This document shows, piece by piece, positions 37,586 through 46,195 of a stretch of DNA of 64,000 nucleotides (position 1 is its first letter; the number at the start of each line of letters is the position of its first letter). This stretch comes from Panulirus ornatus (lineage: Eukaryota; Arthropoda; Malacostraca; Decapoda; Palinuridae). Under the pieces are notes generated by a model, which had not been told where the DNA came from, made no database searches, and worked only from the letters and a program-made list of their open reading frames with translations. A program made the position numbers and the translations under genes. The DNA lies in assembly GCF_036320965.1 (NCBI RefSeq), contig NC_092236.1, positions 21,200,518 through 21,264,517 on the forward strand, read 5' to 3'.

Positions 37586-40500
37586 AGACTGCAGTTCCCG
37601 CATTAATGCCAGGAAGTACTGAATTCTTTCACTGTATATTCTCTCCATACATTTGTTTAGTAACCATACGACACCACAGTATTCAACTTTATTACTTATG
37701 TATCCATACACCATTTTCGTCAATACTTTTTGTGTCTTGCATTGAAAGTTCTCATTATCATACCACTCATTACTTGCCATGATGGAGCATATCCTCTTAA
37801 AATGGTCTTTGAAAACTAGTTTATTATCCTCCGCACGATTACCTCTATATCTTTTGCGCTGTGTCACATCCTGTCTCTCCTTCTTGGACTTATATGTGGT
37901 GTTATCAATGTACTGTCAATTGGTCCCATGACTCATCTGCTCAAATTTGCTTACGTTAAATCCCATAAGATTTACTTCTTCCCCATTTGTAGACTGTAAT
38001 CCTTTTGCATCTATTTTTTTTCTTGTTTCGCTTACTCAAGTATCATTAGCAAAGTACTATTTTCCTTTCTTTGCTTCCCCGGCAGGTCTGATTTCATCAT
38101 CATAAATAGACCTGATGCTAACACCGATCCTTGAGGCATCCTGGATAGATGAATCTTCGCCAGATATGGTTCTATTTGCTGCTTCTTTGAGTCTTTCTTT
38201 AAGAACTCTTACATCCATCTTCCTATCATACCCTTAATGCTTTGTTTTCCTATAGTCTCTAGTAGACCTAATTTTTTGTTTAATTCATCAAATGCTATAG
38301 CAGAATCGAGCAGTGTTCATTCTCGTTCCTTGTTCATAAGCTCTGATAATGAGGTGGTGATTGGGTTTACGGATTTTCCACTCCTTAGAAAAATCCACGT
38401 TTGCCTTCATTTGTATACATGATCAGCATTTGTCCTGTTTTTACTCTTTCGGAGACGTTTATCATGTGTGAGGTCAAACTGACCGGCCTATATTGGTCAA
38501 ACCGAACGGGCTATTCTTCTTCTAAGTGTTCGCTTACATCCTTCCTTTTTGGATCTGGTGTTACGTGCACCATTTCGTAAATGGCCAACGGTTTTGCTCT
38601 CGTCCAATCATTGCCTCGTTAGTAACATCACTGGTTTCGCTATTATCATTCTTGTCTTTTTAAGATGATGCCCGGGACTCCAACCTGAAGCAGAATTCTC
38701 TCTGAGCTGATATACTGCTCGGCTTATATACATCTTATGATAATTCAGTGTCCTCGACTGCAATGTCATGATGCTTAAATACTTCATTTAATTTCTTCTT
38801 GTATTATGAGCTGGAATTAGTATGTATAGTTCAGTCAACATTCTGCATTTTTTCAAAATATTATATTCGGGTTCTCTCACTTTAAAGGATCTGATCTCTA
38901 TCTTCTTTTCCATGTGCCAGAAAATACAGCGACACTCACACACATTTTCTGTTTCCTCCCATGGGATCTCATTATTTTCCCATCAGCGTTATCTATTTTC
39001 TCATTAAGCTCTTCTTTTCTTTCCTCACTCATTGCCTACTTTTTTCCTTTCTCCTTTTTGTTTGGTGTTAACCCATTGATTATTTGACATATCATCCCAT
39101 TAAATAGCTTATTTCGTTCTTGCTTTTAAGTTATCACGTCTGAAGATCTCACTCCAGTGTTCACACTCATGTCACTGATCATTCTTCCGTCTCTTGATGT
39201 AGCGAATATTCACGTCGCTCAATGAGCTCTTCCGACCGACTGCTGTACTATGTTCACACACTTTGACTTGCTCCATGGATGCTGCGATCATTCATATAAT
39301 ACTGTGATCCGTTTATCATTGCCCTCTGTATTATCTGATATCAATGCCATGGCATTTGTAAAGATAACGTTTATTGCGTTGCTGTGCACACACACACACA
39401 ACAACACACACACACACACACACACACACACTCATATTATCTACAACTCCAAGACTGCGTTACTTCCAGCAGTAAGGAAATGATGGATTCCTTCGAGTGA
39501 TAGTACTCTGACGTGAGTGCACTCTGTACACCTGGGAATGCAGTTGATATTTTCAAGGGTGTGGGTGGGGGTTGGGCGGGGTGAGGGATGGCAGTGTTGT
39601 TCCCTCGTTTGTCAGGGTTTTCAGCGTGTGTAGCTCAAGCTGAGGTGCCTGAAGAGTGGCAGAATGCCTATATAATGTTACTGTGTAAAGGCAAGGCGGA
39701 CGACAATGATGTTCGATTTGCAGGCGTATAAGTTCGTTGATTGTACCTGATAAGTTGTATGGGAGAAATCAAGCTGGGCAGGAAGAGTGTGGTTTCAGGA
39801 GTCGTAAAATATGTGTGGATCAAGTATTTGTTTTCAAGAATGTATGTTAGGACAAAGAAAACGACTGGATGTGGCATTTTTGGAACTGGAGAAAGGGCAT
39901 AATAGGACTGATAAAGATGTTGTGTGGAGGGTGATACCGATATGTGGTGTAGGAGGAAAGCTACTGGAGACAGTAAGCAGTTTTTATGAAGGGTGTAAAG
40001 CGTGTGTGGTCCCAGGTGATGGAGGGTCTGCGGCAAAGTTGTGTGGTGTTACCATGGTTGTTTGATTTGTTTATGGATGGGGTGGTGAGGGATGTAAATG
40101 CGAGAGTCTCGGAAAGAGGGAAAGGTTTGCAGTCTGTTGGGGATAGGGTGAGAAGTGATTTAGTTGCTGCTTGCTGATAACACGGCTCTGATGGCAGAAG
40201 CTGGTGTTTGAGTTTGAGAGAGGGTGTGAAAGGAGAAAGTTGAGAGCTGATGTAAATAAAAGTAAGGTTATAAAGTTCAGCAGGGGGGGGAGAGATGGTT
40301 GGTTGGAGTGTGAGGCTGAATGGAATGAACCTGGAGGAAATGGAGAGTTTTAATTCCCTGTGAGTGAATATGGCAGCAGATGGAACCACGCAAGCTAAAG
40401 TAAGCTAGAGGTTGGGCGAAAGGGTTTAGACCCTTGCAGCACTGAGTATTTCGAAAGATAGGTTACTGTCCGTGAGGGCAAAAATGGATGTGTTTACTGG

Positions 40501-41074
40501 TATAGCAGTCCCAGCTGTGTTGTATGGATGTGAGGTGTTCACCATGAATAAAAAGGTGCGGAAAAGGGTACATGTGTTAAAAATGAAGTGCTAGAGGACA
40601 GTATGTGGTGAGACGAGGGTCTGTTGAGTAGGAAGTGATAGAATGAAAGAGAGGTTTGCTTGAGGGAGCTAAGAAGATGTGTTAAATTGGTTTGGGCATA
40701 TTGAAAGGATGAGTAAAGAGGTGTTGAAAGAGAGGACTTACATGTCGGATGTAGAGGGGACAAAGGGAAGGTAACGACCAAGGACTAGGTAAAAGGATGG
40801 AGTGAAATGTGCTTTGGACATTAGGATGCAGGAATGCGTGAGGCGATGTTGTAATACAGGTGGCGTCTTGCTGTCACTGGGCTGAGCCACGGTATATGAA
40901 GCAGTCAAGGTAAGCCATGGAAAGGCCTATGGGGCTCAGCTGTGGATAAGGGGCTGTGGTTTCGAAATACTGTATATGACGGCTAGAGAGTGGATGTGAG
41001 CAAATGAGGCCGCTCTTCGTCTGTACCTGGTGCTACCTGACTGACACGGGAAACAGCGAACAAGTATGAAAGAT

Positions 41075-41120
<46 letters not shown>

Positions 41121-42278
41121 GTGATGTTACCGTACTCGCCTGCTTAAGGTTACACAGCGGGTGAAAAGTCACTTTTTGATATGTTATATTGAAGTCATAG
41201 TACGCAAAAAAAAATCTTGCCAAGAATCGTTTTACTCCAAAGGAGTCCGTCATTTCTCTGCTACCGGTTCTGCCACAGCCTTGAAGCTGCAGGAGCCTCA
41301 TACAAAGAATCTTGATGTTGCCTAACAGTAATGATACACACAGACAGGTAGGTAGATAGACTGATAACTATAGATGAATACATACAGACGTGTAAGAAGA
41401 TACAAAGTATGATACATGAGAAATATTACGACATAATTCAATTACGACTTGAGACACTCCGGAAATACATCGCAGACCTTAACAACATTATAACAGGACT
41501 CAGGCACCTCTTGCCTGTCCTGGCTATCCTCATTCATAATAGTGTTAGACTGCTATCCCCTGTGCTGGTGTGGAAGCCTCATCAACCACTTACTGCACCA
41601 ACAGGGAGGACCCACTGTGGTGGAGGCCCTGTACCGGCACAAGAGCAGCCTGGAGACCATCTTCAGACTCATCGACAAGGATAACTCAGGTATGAACCTC
41701 CTCTGCACACGTTCTTTTCTCATTCCCTTATATAGCAAATGTAATCAAGACCCGATGATTTGCGAAATGTCATTGCAAGAATATGGGTATTTTTCTTTTT
41801 TGATCCAATATTTGTACCATTCATAGTAGTCTTTAGTCACTGTCATGTCCAAATGTGTCACACTAGCATGTCCCTGCTGGCTTGCCATACCATTCATAAC
41901 GTCTACAGTCAAGCGGGAAGCCTCTAGATCCCCGCAGAAACTCATGAGGCAAAGCTATCATCACTATGGCATAGAATTACACCGGTAGTCTTGCTCGCCA
42001 CAGGTTACATCAGCATGGAGGAGTTTAGCGAGGCGTGTGAGCTGCTGAGCCGACACATCGACGTGCCCATCCCCAAGGATGATATCACCGACCTGGCGCG
42101 ATCAATCGACATCAACAAAGACGGGTACATCGACTTCAACGAATTCCTGGAGTGTTTCCGCATCGTGGAATCGAGTAAGAAGAGCGCAGTGGACGACGAC
42201 GAAGAAGACGACGACGAAGAGGAAGACGAAGCTGACAGGGACCAGAACGGCGATACTAACTTACACATTACGAGATAA
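22718..42278 (+). CDS. rdgC: PPEF/RdgC-type Ser/Thr protein phosphatase with IQ motif and EF-hands (5'-partial, 14 exons)
   Basis: Predicted Ca2+/calmodulin-regulated protein phosphatase of the PPP family. Drosophila RdgC acts in photoreceptors on phosphorylated rhodopsin; vertebrate PPEF1/2 are the orthologues. Exons: 22718-22845, 23287-23383, 23870-24024, 26328-26489, 26829-26995, 27442-27478, 28002-28154, 30662-30793, 31992-32177, 33142-33260, 34077-34222, 36558-36727, 41605-41689, 42004-42278. All intron phases match and the sum gives one open frame of about 670 residues, close to RdgC length. Numbering from the split first codon: IQ motif ~6-18; GDLHG 166-170; GDFVDRG 195-201; RGNHED 226-231; VHGG 280-283; SHE 391-393; SASNYY 412-417; degenerate EF-hand 490-501; canonical EF-hands 575-586 and 615-626; acidic tail ~643-657; TAA at 42276-42278. 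Expected metal/catalytic residues D167, H169, D196, N228, H229, H281 and H392 are present. The ATG exon (ending in phase 1) was not found. No promoter or poly(A) signal could be assigned. Confidence 0.95.
23287..23383 (+). CDS. rdgC: Phosphatase exon 2: post-IQ linker
   Basis: The acceptor is tctctctcccacag and the donor gtaggt starts at 23384. It encodes [16 protein letters not shown]..., which continues the conserved helix after the IQ motif (RdgC has LYKFFNDLI here). It ends in phase 1, and a GT microsatellite begins inside the donor region. Confidence 0.9.
23387..23515. repeat. (GT)n microsatellite starting in the exon 2 donor
   Basis: GT run with a few GC/GA/AT interruptions, beginning at about +4 of the splice donor at 23384. 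Confidence 0.98.
23516..23712 (+). mobile_element. Unnamed ~170-200 bp repeat ('repeat C'), copy 1
   Basis: Shares gttaccggactccgcctgca, ggttacatcgcgag, tctcgt...gaaga...ctctaaagga and cagccttgaaactgc with copies at 41119 and 61034. No tRNA boxes seen; nature unknown. Confidence 0.75.
23747..23836. repeat. (GA)n microsatellite
   Basis: GA run with one interruption, ending about 33 bp before the exon 3 acceptor. Confidence 0.98.
23870..24024 (+). CDS. rdgC: Phosphatase exon 3: linker before the catalytic domain
   Basis: The acceptor cttcaattag ends at 23869; two bases complete the split Glu codon and 51 further codons follow. The start is acidic (EDEEDE), followed by ESYKGPHL-type linker sequence, and the exon ends with [12 protein letters not shown], equivalent to the IDLLIDVFRKKR region of RdgC. 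The donor is AAG|gtcagt, phase 0. Confidence 0.9.
24025..25690 (+). other. Phosphatase intron 3, first part
   Basis: No further exon or repeat recognised. Confidence 0.45.
25690..25850 (+). mobile_element. Jockey-like LINE 3' tail
   Basis: The terminal block tgtggacttttgcccgtgac + tagagcctccaacgt followed by A9 matches the 3' ends at 35480-35518 and (inverted) 50680-50735. Confidence 0.65.
26118..26345 (+). repeat. 74-bp tandem triplication containing the exon 4 splice acceptor
   Basis: Three copies (anchor caagtacaatgatcaa at 26141, 26215 and 26289) each carry cgtccgttacag followed by exon-like c(t/c)actccacgc. Acceptor AGs end at 26179, 26253 and 26327, exactly 74 bp apart. Only the third leads into the coding frame. 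Confidence 0.92.
26328..26489 (+). CDS. rdgC: Phosphatase exon 4: first catalytic motif GDLHGKLDD
   Basis: It is phase 0 at both ends (54 codons). It starts [13 protein letters not shown], restoring the conserved LHxRYV motif, and carries [19 protein letters not shown], the PPP GDxHG signature (D167, H169). The acceptor gttacag is the third of three tandem copies; only this one leads into the conserved frame. The donor is AAG|gttagc. Confidence 0.95.
26829..26995 (+). CDS. rdgC: Phosphatase exon 5: GDFVDRG and RGNHED motifs
   Basis: The acceptor ccccttacag ends at 26828; the donor AG|gtgggt leaves phase 2. It encodes [20 protein letters not shown] and [15 protein letters not shown], the second and third PPP metal/phosphate motifs. 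It is near-identical in register to RdgC/PPEF. Confidence 0.96.
27442..27478 (+). CDS. rdgC: Phosphatase exon 6: 37-bp mini-exon
   Basis: One base completes the split Arg codon, then [12 protein letters not shown], equivalent to PPEF YGFxKExxxKYK. The donor AAG|gtaagt starts at 27479. A second in-frame donor AAG|gtaagc lies 21 bp further on, at 27500. The first is preferred because homologues run directly from KYK into the helix encoded by exon 7. Confidence 0.88.
27870..27967. repeat. (CT)n microsatellite near the exon 7 acceptor
   Basis: CT run of about 98 bp ending about 34 bp before the splice acceptor at 28001. Confidence 0.98.
28002..28154 (+). CDS. rdgC: Phosphatase exon 7: VHGG motif
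   Basis: 51 codons, phase 0/0. It encodes [15 protein letters not shown] and [12 protein letters not shown], the PPP motif with metal ligand H281. The acceptor ccctccaccag lies about 35 bp after a long CT microsatellite. The predicted donor AAG|gtcttc is weak, but it is the only in-phase junction that joins DRSK to YTSVLR as in homologues. Confidence 0.92.
28155..28937 (+). other. Phosphatase intron 7, first part
   Basis: No exon or element recognised. Confidence 0.4.
28938..29635 (+). repeat. 31-bp minisatellite in intron 7
   Basis: About 22 units of gaaaccagtaacacaggacg + tacgaccgtcg (31 bp), with scattered substitutions. Because 31 is not a multiple of 3 and the unit lacks stops, all three minus-strand frames stay open for over 200 codons; these are not genes. 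Confidence 0.97.
29636..30661 (+). other. Phosphatase intron 7, last part
   Basis: No exon or element recognised. Confidence 0.4.
30662..30793 (+). CDS. rdgC: Phosphatase exon 8: variable PPEF insert
   Basis: 44 codons, phase 0/0. It starts YTSVLRTPT (RdgC YVSILRPP), followed by an acidic variable loop, and ends TYEWKQ, equivalent to the EWxQ motif preceding LWSDP. The donor is CAG|gtcagt. The exon end and this donor recur as a tandem array in the following intron. Confidence 0.9.
30755..31250 (+). repeat. Tandem array (~40-bp unit) derived from the exon 8 3' end and donor
   Basis: Degenerate copies of the exon 8 end (caccgccacctatgagtgga then agcag|gtcagtac) follow the true junction. In the best-preserved part, gtcagt occurs at 31008, 31048, 31089 and 31129, and further decayed units occur near 30866, 31184 and 31210. 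Confidence 0.85.
31992..32177 (+). CDS. rdgC: Phosphatase exon 9: LLWSDPQ and RSHECKP motifs
   Basis: 62 codons, phase 0/0. It encodes [10 protein letters not shown], the [11 protein letters not shown] loop and [15 protein letters not shown], containing metal ligand H392. The acceptor is cttccatcag and the donor ATG|gtcagt. Confidence 0.96.
32150..33050 (+). repeat. Possible very decayed array related to the exon 9 end
   Basis: The motif (a/g)(g/a)tttac(c), often followed by acaacat or similar, recurs through intron 9 (near 32292, 32352, 32430, 32510, 32872, 32917, 32940, 32983, 33005). It resembles the exon 9 end gaatttacccacaacaacatg. Spacing is irregular, so this is tentative. Confidence 0.35.
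33142..33260 (+). CDS. rdgC: Phosphatase exon 10: end of the catalytic domain
   Basis: The acceptor ttcttcctcag ends at 33141. It encodes [20 protein letters not shown], the PPP SAxNY motif, and HFVQYTADM. The donor gtgagt starts at 33261 after two bases of a Lys codon (phase 2). Confidence 0.95.
33262..34076 (+). other. Phosphatase intron 10
   Basis: From ~33790 to 34055 the words cttcatgat, tttcatga and cttc(c/a)ctt recur at roughly 30-bp spacing, suggesting an old tandem array. Otherwise nothing. Confidence 0.4.
34077..34222 (+). CDS. rdgC: Phosphatase exon 11: linker helix and first half of EF-hand 1
   Basis: The acceptor is the second AG of ccagAG; using the first AG would shift the frame into a TGA about 25 bp on. 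It encodes [20 protein letters not shown] (RdgC LSFKQRMGIVESSALKEL) and ends DKDKT|G inside a degenerate EF-hand loop. The donor gtaggt gives phase 1. Part of this exon plus its donor is duplicated 56 bp downstream. Confidence 0.9.
34202..34290 (+). repeat. Duplication of the exon 11 end and donor
   Basis: gcaaggataaggacaagaca|ggtaggt at the true junction is echoed 56 bp later (34258) by gaaggataaggacgaggccgg, then tcaggtaaag, which includes a good decoy donor gtaaag at 34283. Reading into the extension meets an in-frame TAG. Confidence 0.8.
34390..35518 (+). mobile_element. Jockey-like LINE fossil (RT to 3' end)
   Basis: Broken frames read [24 protein letters not shown] (~34598-34660), [16 protein letters not shown] (~34767-34815) and [11 protein letters not shown] (~35125-35160). 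The element ends with the tgtccgtgactggagcctcc tail. A LINE-R copy follows about 27 bp later. Confidence 0.82.
35545..36290 (+). mobile_element. LINE-R 3' copy inside phosphatase intron 11
   Basis: 5'-truncated, with an open coding end, AC/GT-rich tail, a G run at 36196-36206, the terminal hairpin ctcgcaaacgcggg (36241-36254) and agtataat(A)n at ~36270-36285. It shares orientation with the host gene. Confidence 0.92.
35550..36131 (+). pseudogene. LINE-R post-RT C-terminal region (open, 193 codons)
   Basis: Encodes [70 protein letters not shown] and [18 protein letters not shown]. Very close to the C-terminal regions of the copies at 13455 and 55778, which implies a recent common source. A truncated retrotransposon remnant, not a host gene. 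Confidence 0.88.
36558..36727 (+). CDS. rdgC: Phosphatase exon 12: rest of EF-hand 1 and PPEF linker
   Basis: The acceptor ctcccgcag ends at 36557. It encodes [14 protein letters not shown] and [12 protein letters not shown], a signature linker of PPEF/RdgC, then GQVDYQSTF. No GT donor of good quality exists before the in-frame TAG at 36734. The best homology-guided boundary is AAG|GCGAGT, a GC-AG intron in phase 0. The alternative is a weak GT at 36732 (phase 1). Confidence 0.85.
36740..37160 (+). other. Start of phosphatase intron 12
   Basis: No element recognised before the GT tract. Confidence 0.4.
37161..37207. repeat. (GT)n microsatellite
   Basis: Perfect GT run. Confidence 0.97.
37210..37440 (+). 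repeat. Degenerate ~20-bp tandem repeat
   Basis: Recurrent gaagtgacgtagtagttac-like units (aggtgacgtaataagct, gaagtgacgtagtagttact, gaagtgatgtagtagttaaa), strongest between 37350 and 37430. Confidence 0.65.
37531..37583. repeat. (CA)n microsatellite
   Basis: CA run with one interruption at its right end, adjoining the C-terminal end of a minus-strand LINE fossil. Confidence 0.97.
37590..39380 (-). mobile_element. Old LINE fossil (RT and C-terminal region)
   Basis: Minus-strand broken frames show [13 protein letters not shown] (~38270-38310), [13 protein letters not shown] (RT PQGSVLGPLLF, ~38105-38145) and [12 protein letters not shown] with [13 protein letters not shown] (~37650-37800), in RT order. 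The clade resembles CR1-type LINEs. Confidence 0.6.
39387..39431. repeat. (CA)n microsatellite
   Basis: Interrupted CA run. Confidence 0.95.
39600..41075 (+). mobile_element. Old LINE-R fossil in phosphatase intron 12
   Basis: Degenerate frames recall [17 protein letters not shown] (~39780-39830), [12 protein letters not shown] in place of [10 protein letters not shown] (~40165-40200) and [20 protein letters not shown] (~40519-40580). The tail ends tgctacctgactgacacggg then aaacagcgaacaagtatgaa, a variant of the LINE-R terminus, running into a CA tract. Confidence 0.78.
41077..41118. repeat. (CA)n microsatellite
   Basis: Perfect CA run directly after a LINE-R tail. Confidence 0.97.
41119..41316 (+). 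mobile_element. Repeat C, copy 2
   Basis: Matches copy 1: ggtgatgttaccgtactcgc, ggttacacagcgggtgaaaa, tactccaaaggagtc, cagccttgaagctgcaggag. It follows a CA tract directly. Confidence 0.75.
41605..41689 (+). CDS. rdgC: Phosphatase exon 13: EF-hand 2 first half
   Basis: The acceptor caccaacag ends at 41604 and the donor gtatga starts at 41690. It encodes [20 protein letters not shown] and then DKDNS|G, the first half of a canonical EF-hand loop, ending in phase 1. It is separated from exon 12 by a ~4.9-kb intron full of LINE remnants. Confidence 0.93.
42004..42278 (+). CDS. rdgC: Phosphatase exon 14: EF-hand 2 second half, EF-hand 3, acidic C-terminus
   Basis: The acceptor ctcgccacag ends at 42003. 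It completes loop DKDNSGYISMEE and carries the textbook loop [12 protein letters not shown] followed by [10 protein letters not shown] run of Asp/Glu follows ([16 protein letters not shown]) and the protein ends HITR before TAA. The 3' UTR boundary could not be set. Confidence 0.95.
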
Positions 42279-43349
42279 AACACCAAATGCGAGAATTCTA
42301 ACCATAAGCTGCAGTAACCTAAGCCATCTAAGCTGCAGCTTTGTATTGCTAAAGTCATCCTTGCCCACTACAAAACATGAAAAGCTGATAGGCTGGTTAG
42401 CCTTCCGCGTCTCACTCTCCTTCGTGTAAGACAACTTTACAAGTTAAAGTTGAGTATGTACGTACTTAAGACTTTGGATTCAGTCAGTCGTCTTCACTAG
42501 CACCGCTGGCCTTGACCTGACCATCCCCGGTAAATACAGTGATATTACTTTCAGTCAGGAATGATAGAGGTGATGGGACCATATGTTCAACCTGCTGAGC
42601 TAAGAACTAAGAGGTAATGGCCTTATGGTTAGTCCCATAATTTTTCTTTTCAGATATTTTCATATTCATACATATATTTTTGGATTTCATGAGAGGGTAA
42701 GGTAGTTTCGAACCTTATGTTACTGGGTAGCTCTCGTGCTTGGAATGATGTAACTGAAAACTAACTGGTACGTCAACTGTAGAGGAAATAATGTTTCTTT
42801 TTGGGACATATCGCAGGGACACGGTCTTGAGATGAGCCTCTTTGCAGTGTACAAGTAAATCCCTTAGTAATCAAAGTAAATGAATGCATTGTATACACAG
42901 CATCATGAAATCTAAATGTTTGGCCTTAATATGAGATATCATTTATCAGTATCACTTTTTTTTTTTATATCAAGACCGAAGACTTTCTTCTGGAAGTATC
43001 ATTTCCAGATACTGGATAGTTGACGAACGCTTCTTTGACAGTGAATGAGGGGAATCACGACCTATATCGTAAGATTATGGGGCCGTCCTACCGAATAGCA
43101 TCCAACCAGTGTCAGTCTTTAACGTCACCGACCATCTAATGAAAAATCTAATTATACAAGAATCTCATTTCAGAGCCGCTCCGAGTATGTTAATCGTGAC
43201 GGCCTGGGTTAAAGGTAAACAATTACTTTCTGTGATCCTCTGTGCTTAGCAAAAGGTCGGCATATTGAATTTCTATGAGCTAAAGATATTTTATCTCTAA
43301 TTTCTAAGTTAGACTCAAACCGGTTAGCCTTAAGGAGATGGAAAATGGA

Positions 43350-43351
<2 letters not shown>
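42279..43351 (+). other. Presumed 3' UTR and downstream flank of the phosphatase gene
   Basis: Follows the TAA. No canonical AATAAA could be fixed as the poly(A) signal; a poly(T) run lies at 42957-42965. Confidence 0.4.

Positions 43352-43422
<71 letters not shown>
43352..43422. repeat. (CT)n microsatellite
   Basis: Perfect CT run. Confidence 0.98.
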
Positions 43423-43425
<3 letters not shown>

Positions 43426-43683
43426 GTCCTATAAAGAGATTATCTTTACGAGCGTAACACAGCCCCTTGGTCTCTGTTCTCCCCTCCTTCCATTCCCAGC
43501 ATGATCTTAGAACAAAATTGGCAGACGAGAGTAAAACCGAACGTCTCTATGACCGCAGAAGCCCAACATCTTCCAGGGTTACCCCTATCATCCTCCAAGC
43601 CTCACCAGTCTCGTAGAGTAGCATTGCGCCCAATAGATTGAAAATTCTCATCCGCCGCCAGGGAAGAGCACTGCTTCTCCCTC

Positions 43684-43684
<1 letters not shown>

Positions 43685-43723
<39 letters not shown>
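43685..43723. repeat. (CA)n microsatellite
   Basis: Perfect CA run. Confidence 0.97.
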
Positions 43724-43725
<2 letters not shown>

Positions 43726-44839
43726 ACTTATCAACCGTCTGAGTAGTTCTGAAGTCGTTACAGTCTTCGATCTTCTCTATCTGTTTCTCGGAGGCCTTGC
43801 GATACTCAACGTTCACTGCTGAACGACCACAGAGAACGCAAGAAGTGTACAGTCGGCGCTGATGTGACCACTTCCTAAATATCATTATATGCCAAGTGAC
43901 CTCAGTGATCACGTCTTATTTTCTGTTAGAGCTAAACCTTAATCCAAAAGTATTCATCCCATGAATCCCTTGTGTTGATCTGCCACTGCACTGCTGATAT
44001 ACGTCACTGCACACACATCCACTACAGGCAGCAGTTTGCTCTAGTGATGTACTTTCGATCATACAGAGGTATATAATAACCATCAAACATTTGACTGGAC
44101 AAATATGATTAATACCGAATAACATTAAACACTTGTTCCTCTTTTCAATACTCATATCGGTAATTATATAGCACCACAGTGTGCAAAATATAAACGGTAT
44201 CTCAATCAATGAAATACTGTACCCATTGCAAGTTTGAGAATTGTCTTTTGCTTGAAAGAGCAAGGCAAAATGCAATACCCGATGACAACAACCGCCTTTC
44301 CATCATCCCTCTCTTTGAGGTAGGTCTACTGCCTGCTTTCCTTTCCTGCCATTGCTAAGAGCGTTGAGTAGGATTTGGCCGAGTACCAAGAACATTCTCT
44401 TCTCTTCTCGGTAAACACCATCATACGATAACCTGGGACAGAGTGCGTGGAATGTACAGGTCTGGCTACCACAGCTACCTCGTATCTATCATTTTTGCTA
44501 TCTTTTGTCTAGTTGTTTTAGTCTTATATACATTTTTAATTCAAGACTTCTACTTGATATATTCAGGTCCTGACTGGAGCAATCCACTTTATTTAGCAAA
44601 TACAGAACAATGAATATACCTAATATACTGGCCAGAATGGCTTATGCTGTGCTGAACGTATAGCAGAGGTTATCTCGGCAAGGATGCTCTTCTACTTCTC
44701 CGAGTATTACTTTGCTCTCATTTCTGCTTGATATCATGGCAAAGTTGTTCCTTGTAAAGATTATCACATCCCTGTTTTTTTTTTAATTTTCTTTCTTTTC
44801 TTCTGACAAGACTTTCTGGTCCTTAACTAATATTATATC
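43724..44839. other. Unassigned stretch
   Basis: Open frames up to 121 codons on the minus strand show no domain. Nothing called. Confidence 0.4.
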
Positions 44840-45957
44840 TAATAACTTTCATAATCCACCCCTTTCTTCTCTCTTCCAAACCGATCTTCCTATTACTAAA
44901 TCTTTAACAGATAAAACCAACCATTTTGCAACATATTTTCTTCTAATTCAGCTCATGCAAAGCGTATGGCCCTGATAATGCACTCCTCGAGTTGTAAGGG
45001 AATTTGCCTCTGAACGAGCTCTGATTCTCGCTCGCCTGTTTCATCCTTGTCTAAAAACCTCAATTTTTCTATCTTTCTGGAAGCGTGTTTCGGTGCAGCC
45101 CACCCATAAGAAAGACTGACCTAACCCTTCCAGCTACTGCCGTATTGCTCTCACTTCTACTATCTCTAGTCTTTGAATCTCTAACAAACTCTCATTTTCT
45201 CAAGCACTTAGTATCTCATTCCCCTAATTTTGATCACATATGGCTTATGGTGCGAGGTCCTTTGGTGAGCTCTGCAATTGACTGATCTCTGGTCCCCTTC
45301 TCTCTTAGCGATTTTGTTGAATATCTCCAAAGCAACTGACAGGGTTTGGCTCAAGTCTTTGCTGTCCAAACATCCATCCTTTACTTTTTCTGTTCCTCTT
45401 TGTTCCATAATGCATAACTTTCCTTCTGGTTGTTCCGTCGACTGTTCATATCAACAGTGCTTCCGTACGATCACCTACGCTCTTTCATTTCTCCATAATC
45501 AATTTCTTTTCAACACTGAATCGTAATCACTCTTATGCTGATGATCCACATTTCATCTGTCTTTCCATTCCCTTCCTCCTTCTGAAACTCGTGTTTTCTC
45601 TCACACTGTACATGCTTCCCATCTCAACTCAGACACGTGAAGCTTCTCAGATGGGGAAATTGTAACCTAACAAAACTTTACAGTGCTAAAACTCAATTTC
45701 TTTTCATATTTCTTTCTCAGAGCCACTAACTTCCCTCTGTTTAATTTCAAAACACCACATTCAACTCTTTAATCACGTACATGAGCATTGGCATAAACAT
45801 ATCCTCCGCTCTCGCCCTGAAACCCCACATAATCAACATCAAAAAGTCTGCTTCCCATAAGCTCGGAATGTTGTGCATGCCGTAATTATTTTTTCCTTTA
45901 TGCTAGCTGAGACAGAACAGGCAGCTGAGACCCTATTCAAAGCCATCCCGTTAACGC

Positions 45958-45960
<3 letters not shown>

Positions 45961-46017
<57 letters not shown>
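45961..46017. repeat. (AT)n microsatellite
   Basis: Perfect AT run at the 3' end of the adjacent SINE. Confidence 0.98.
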
Positions 46018-46018
<1 letters not shown>

Positions 46019-46195
46019 TAACCTGTGCCAGGTACCCATTTTACCGACCAACCCCTAGGGGTGGATGAATAGCTGGGTTGATTATGGACCGACTGCCGTA
46101 ATTAGGATTCGAACCTATGCGCTCGACCCTAGGCTGCCCATGAATGCGTCACGGTCAGGAACGCTAGTCACTTCACCACGGGAGTCCATAAGCTG
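46018..46195 (-). mobile_element. tRNA-derived SINE
   Basis: Minus-strand copy of the family seen at 1198-1368. Box A region cgtggtgaagtgactagcg (complement of 46162-46180), box B ggttcgaatcc (complement of 46105-46115), then the shared ...tcgagcgcatag and caacccagctattcatccac blocks. Confidence 0.85.

Noticed and set aside
37590..37867. 112-codon minus-strand open frame as a host gene
   Set aside because: Its sequence order matches the post-RT region of a LINE and it lies in a wider RT fossil.
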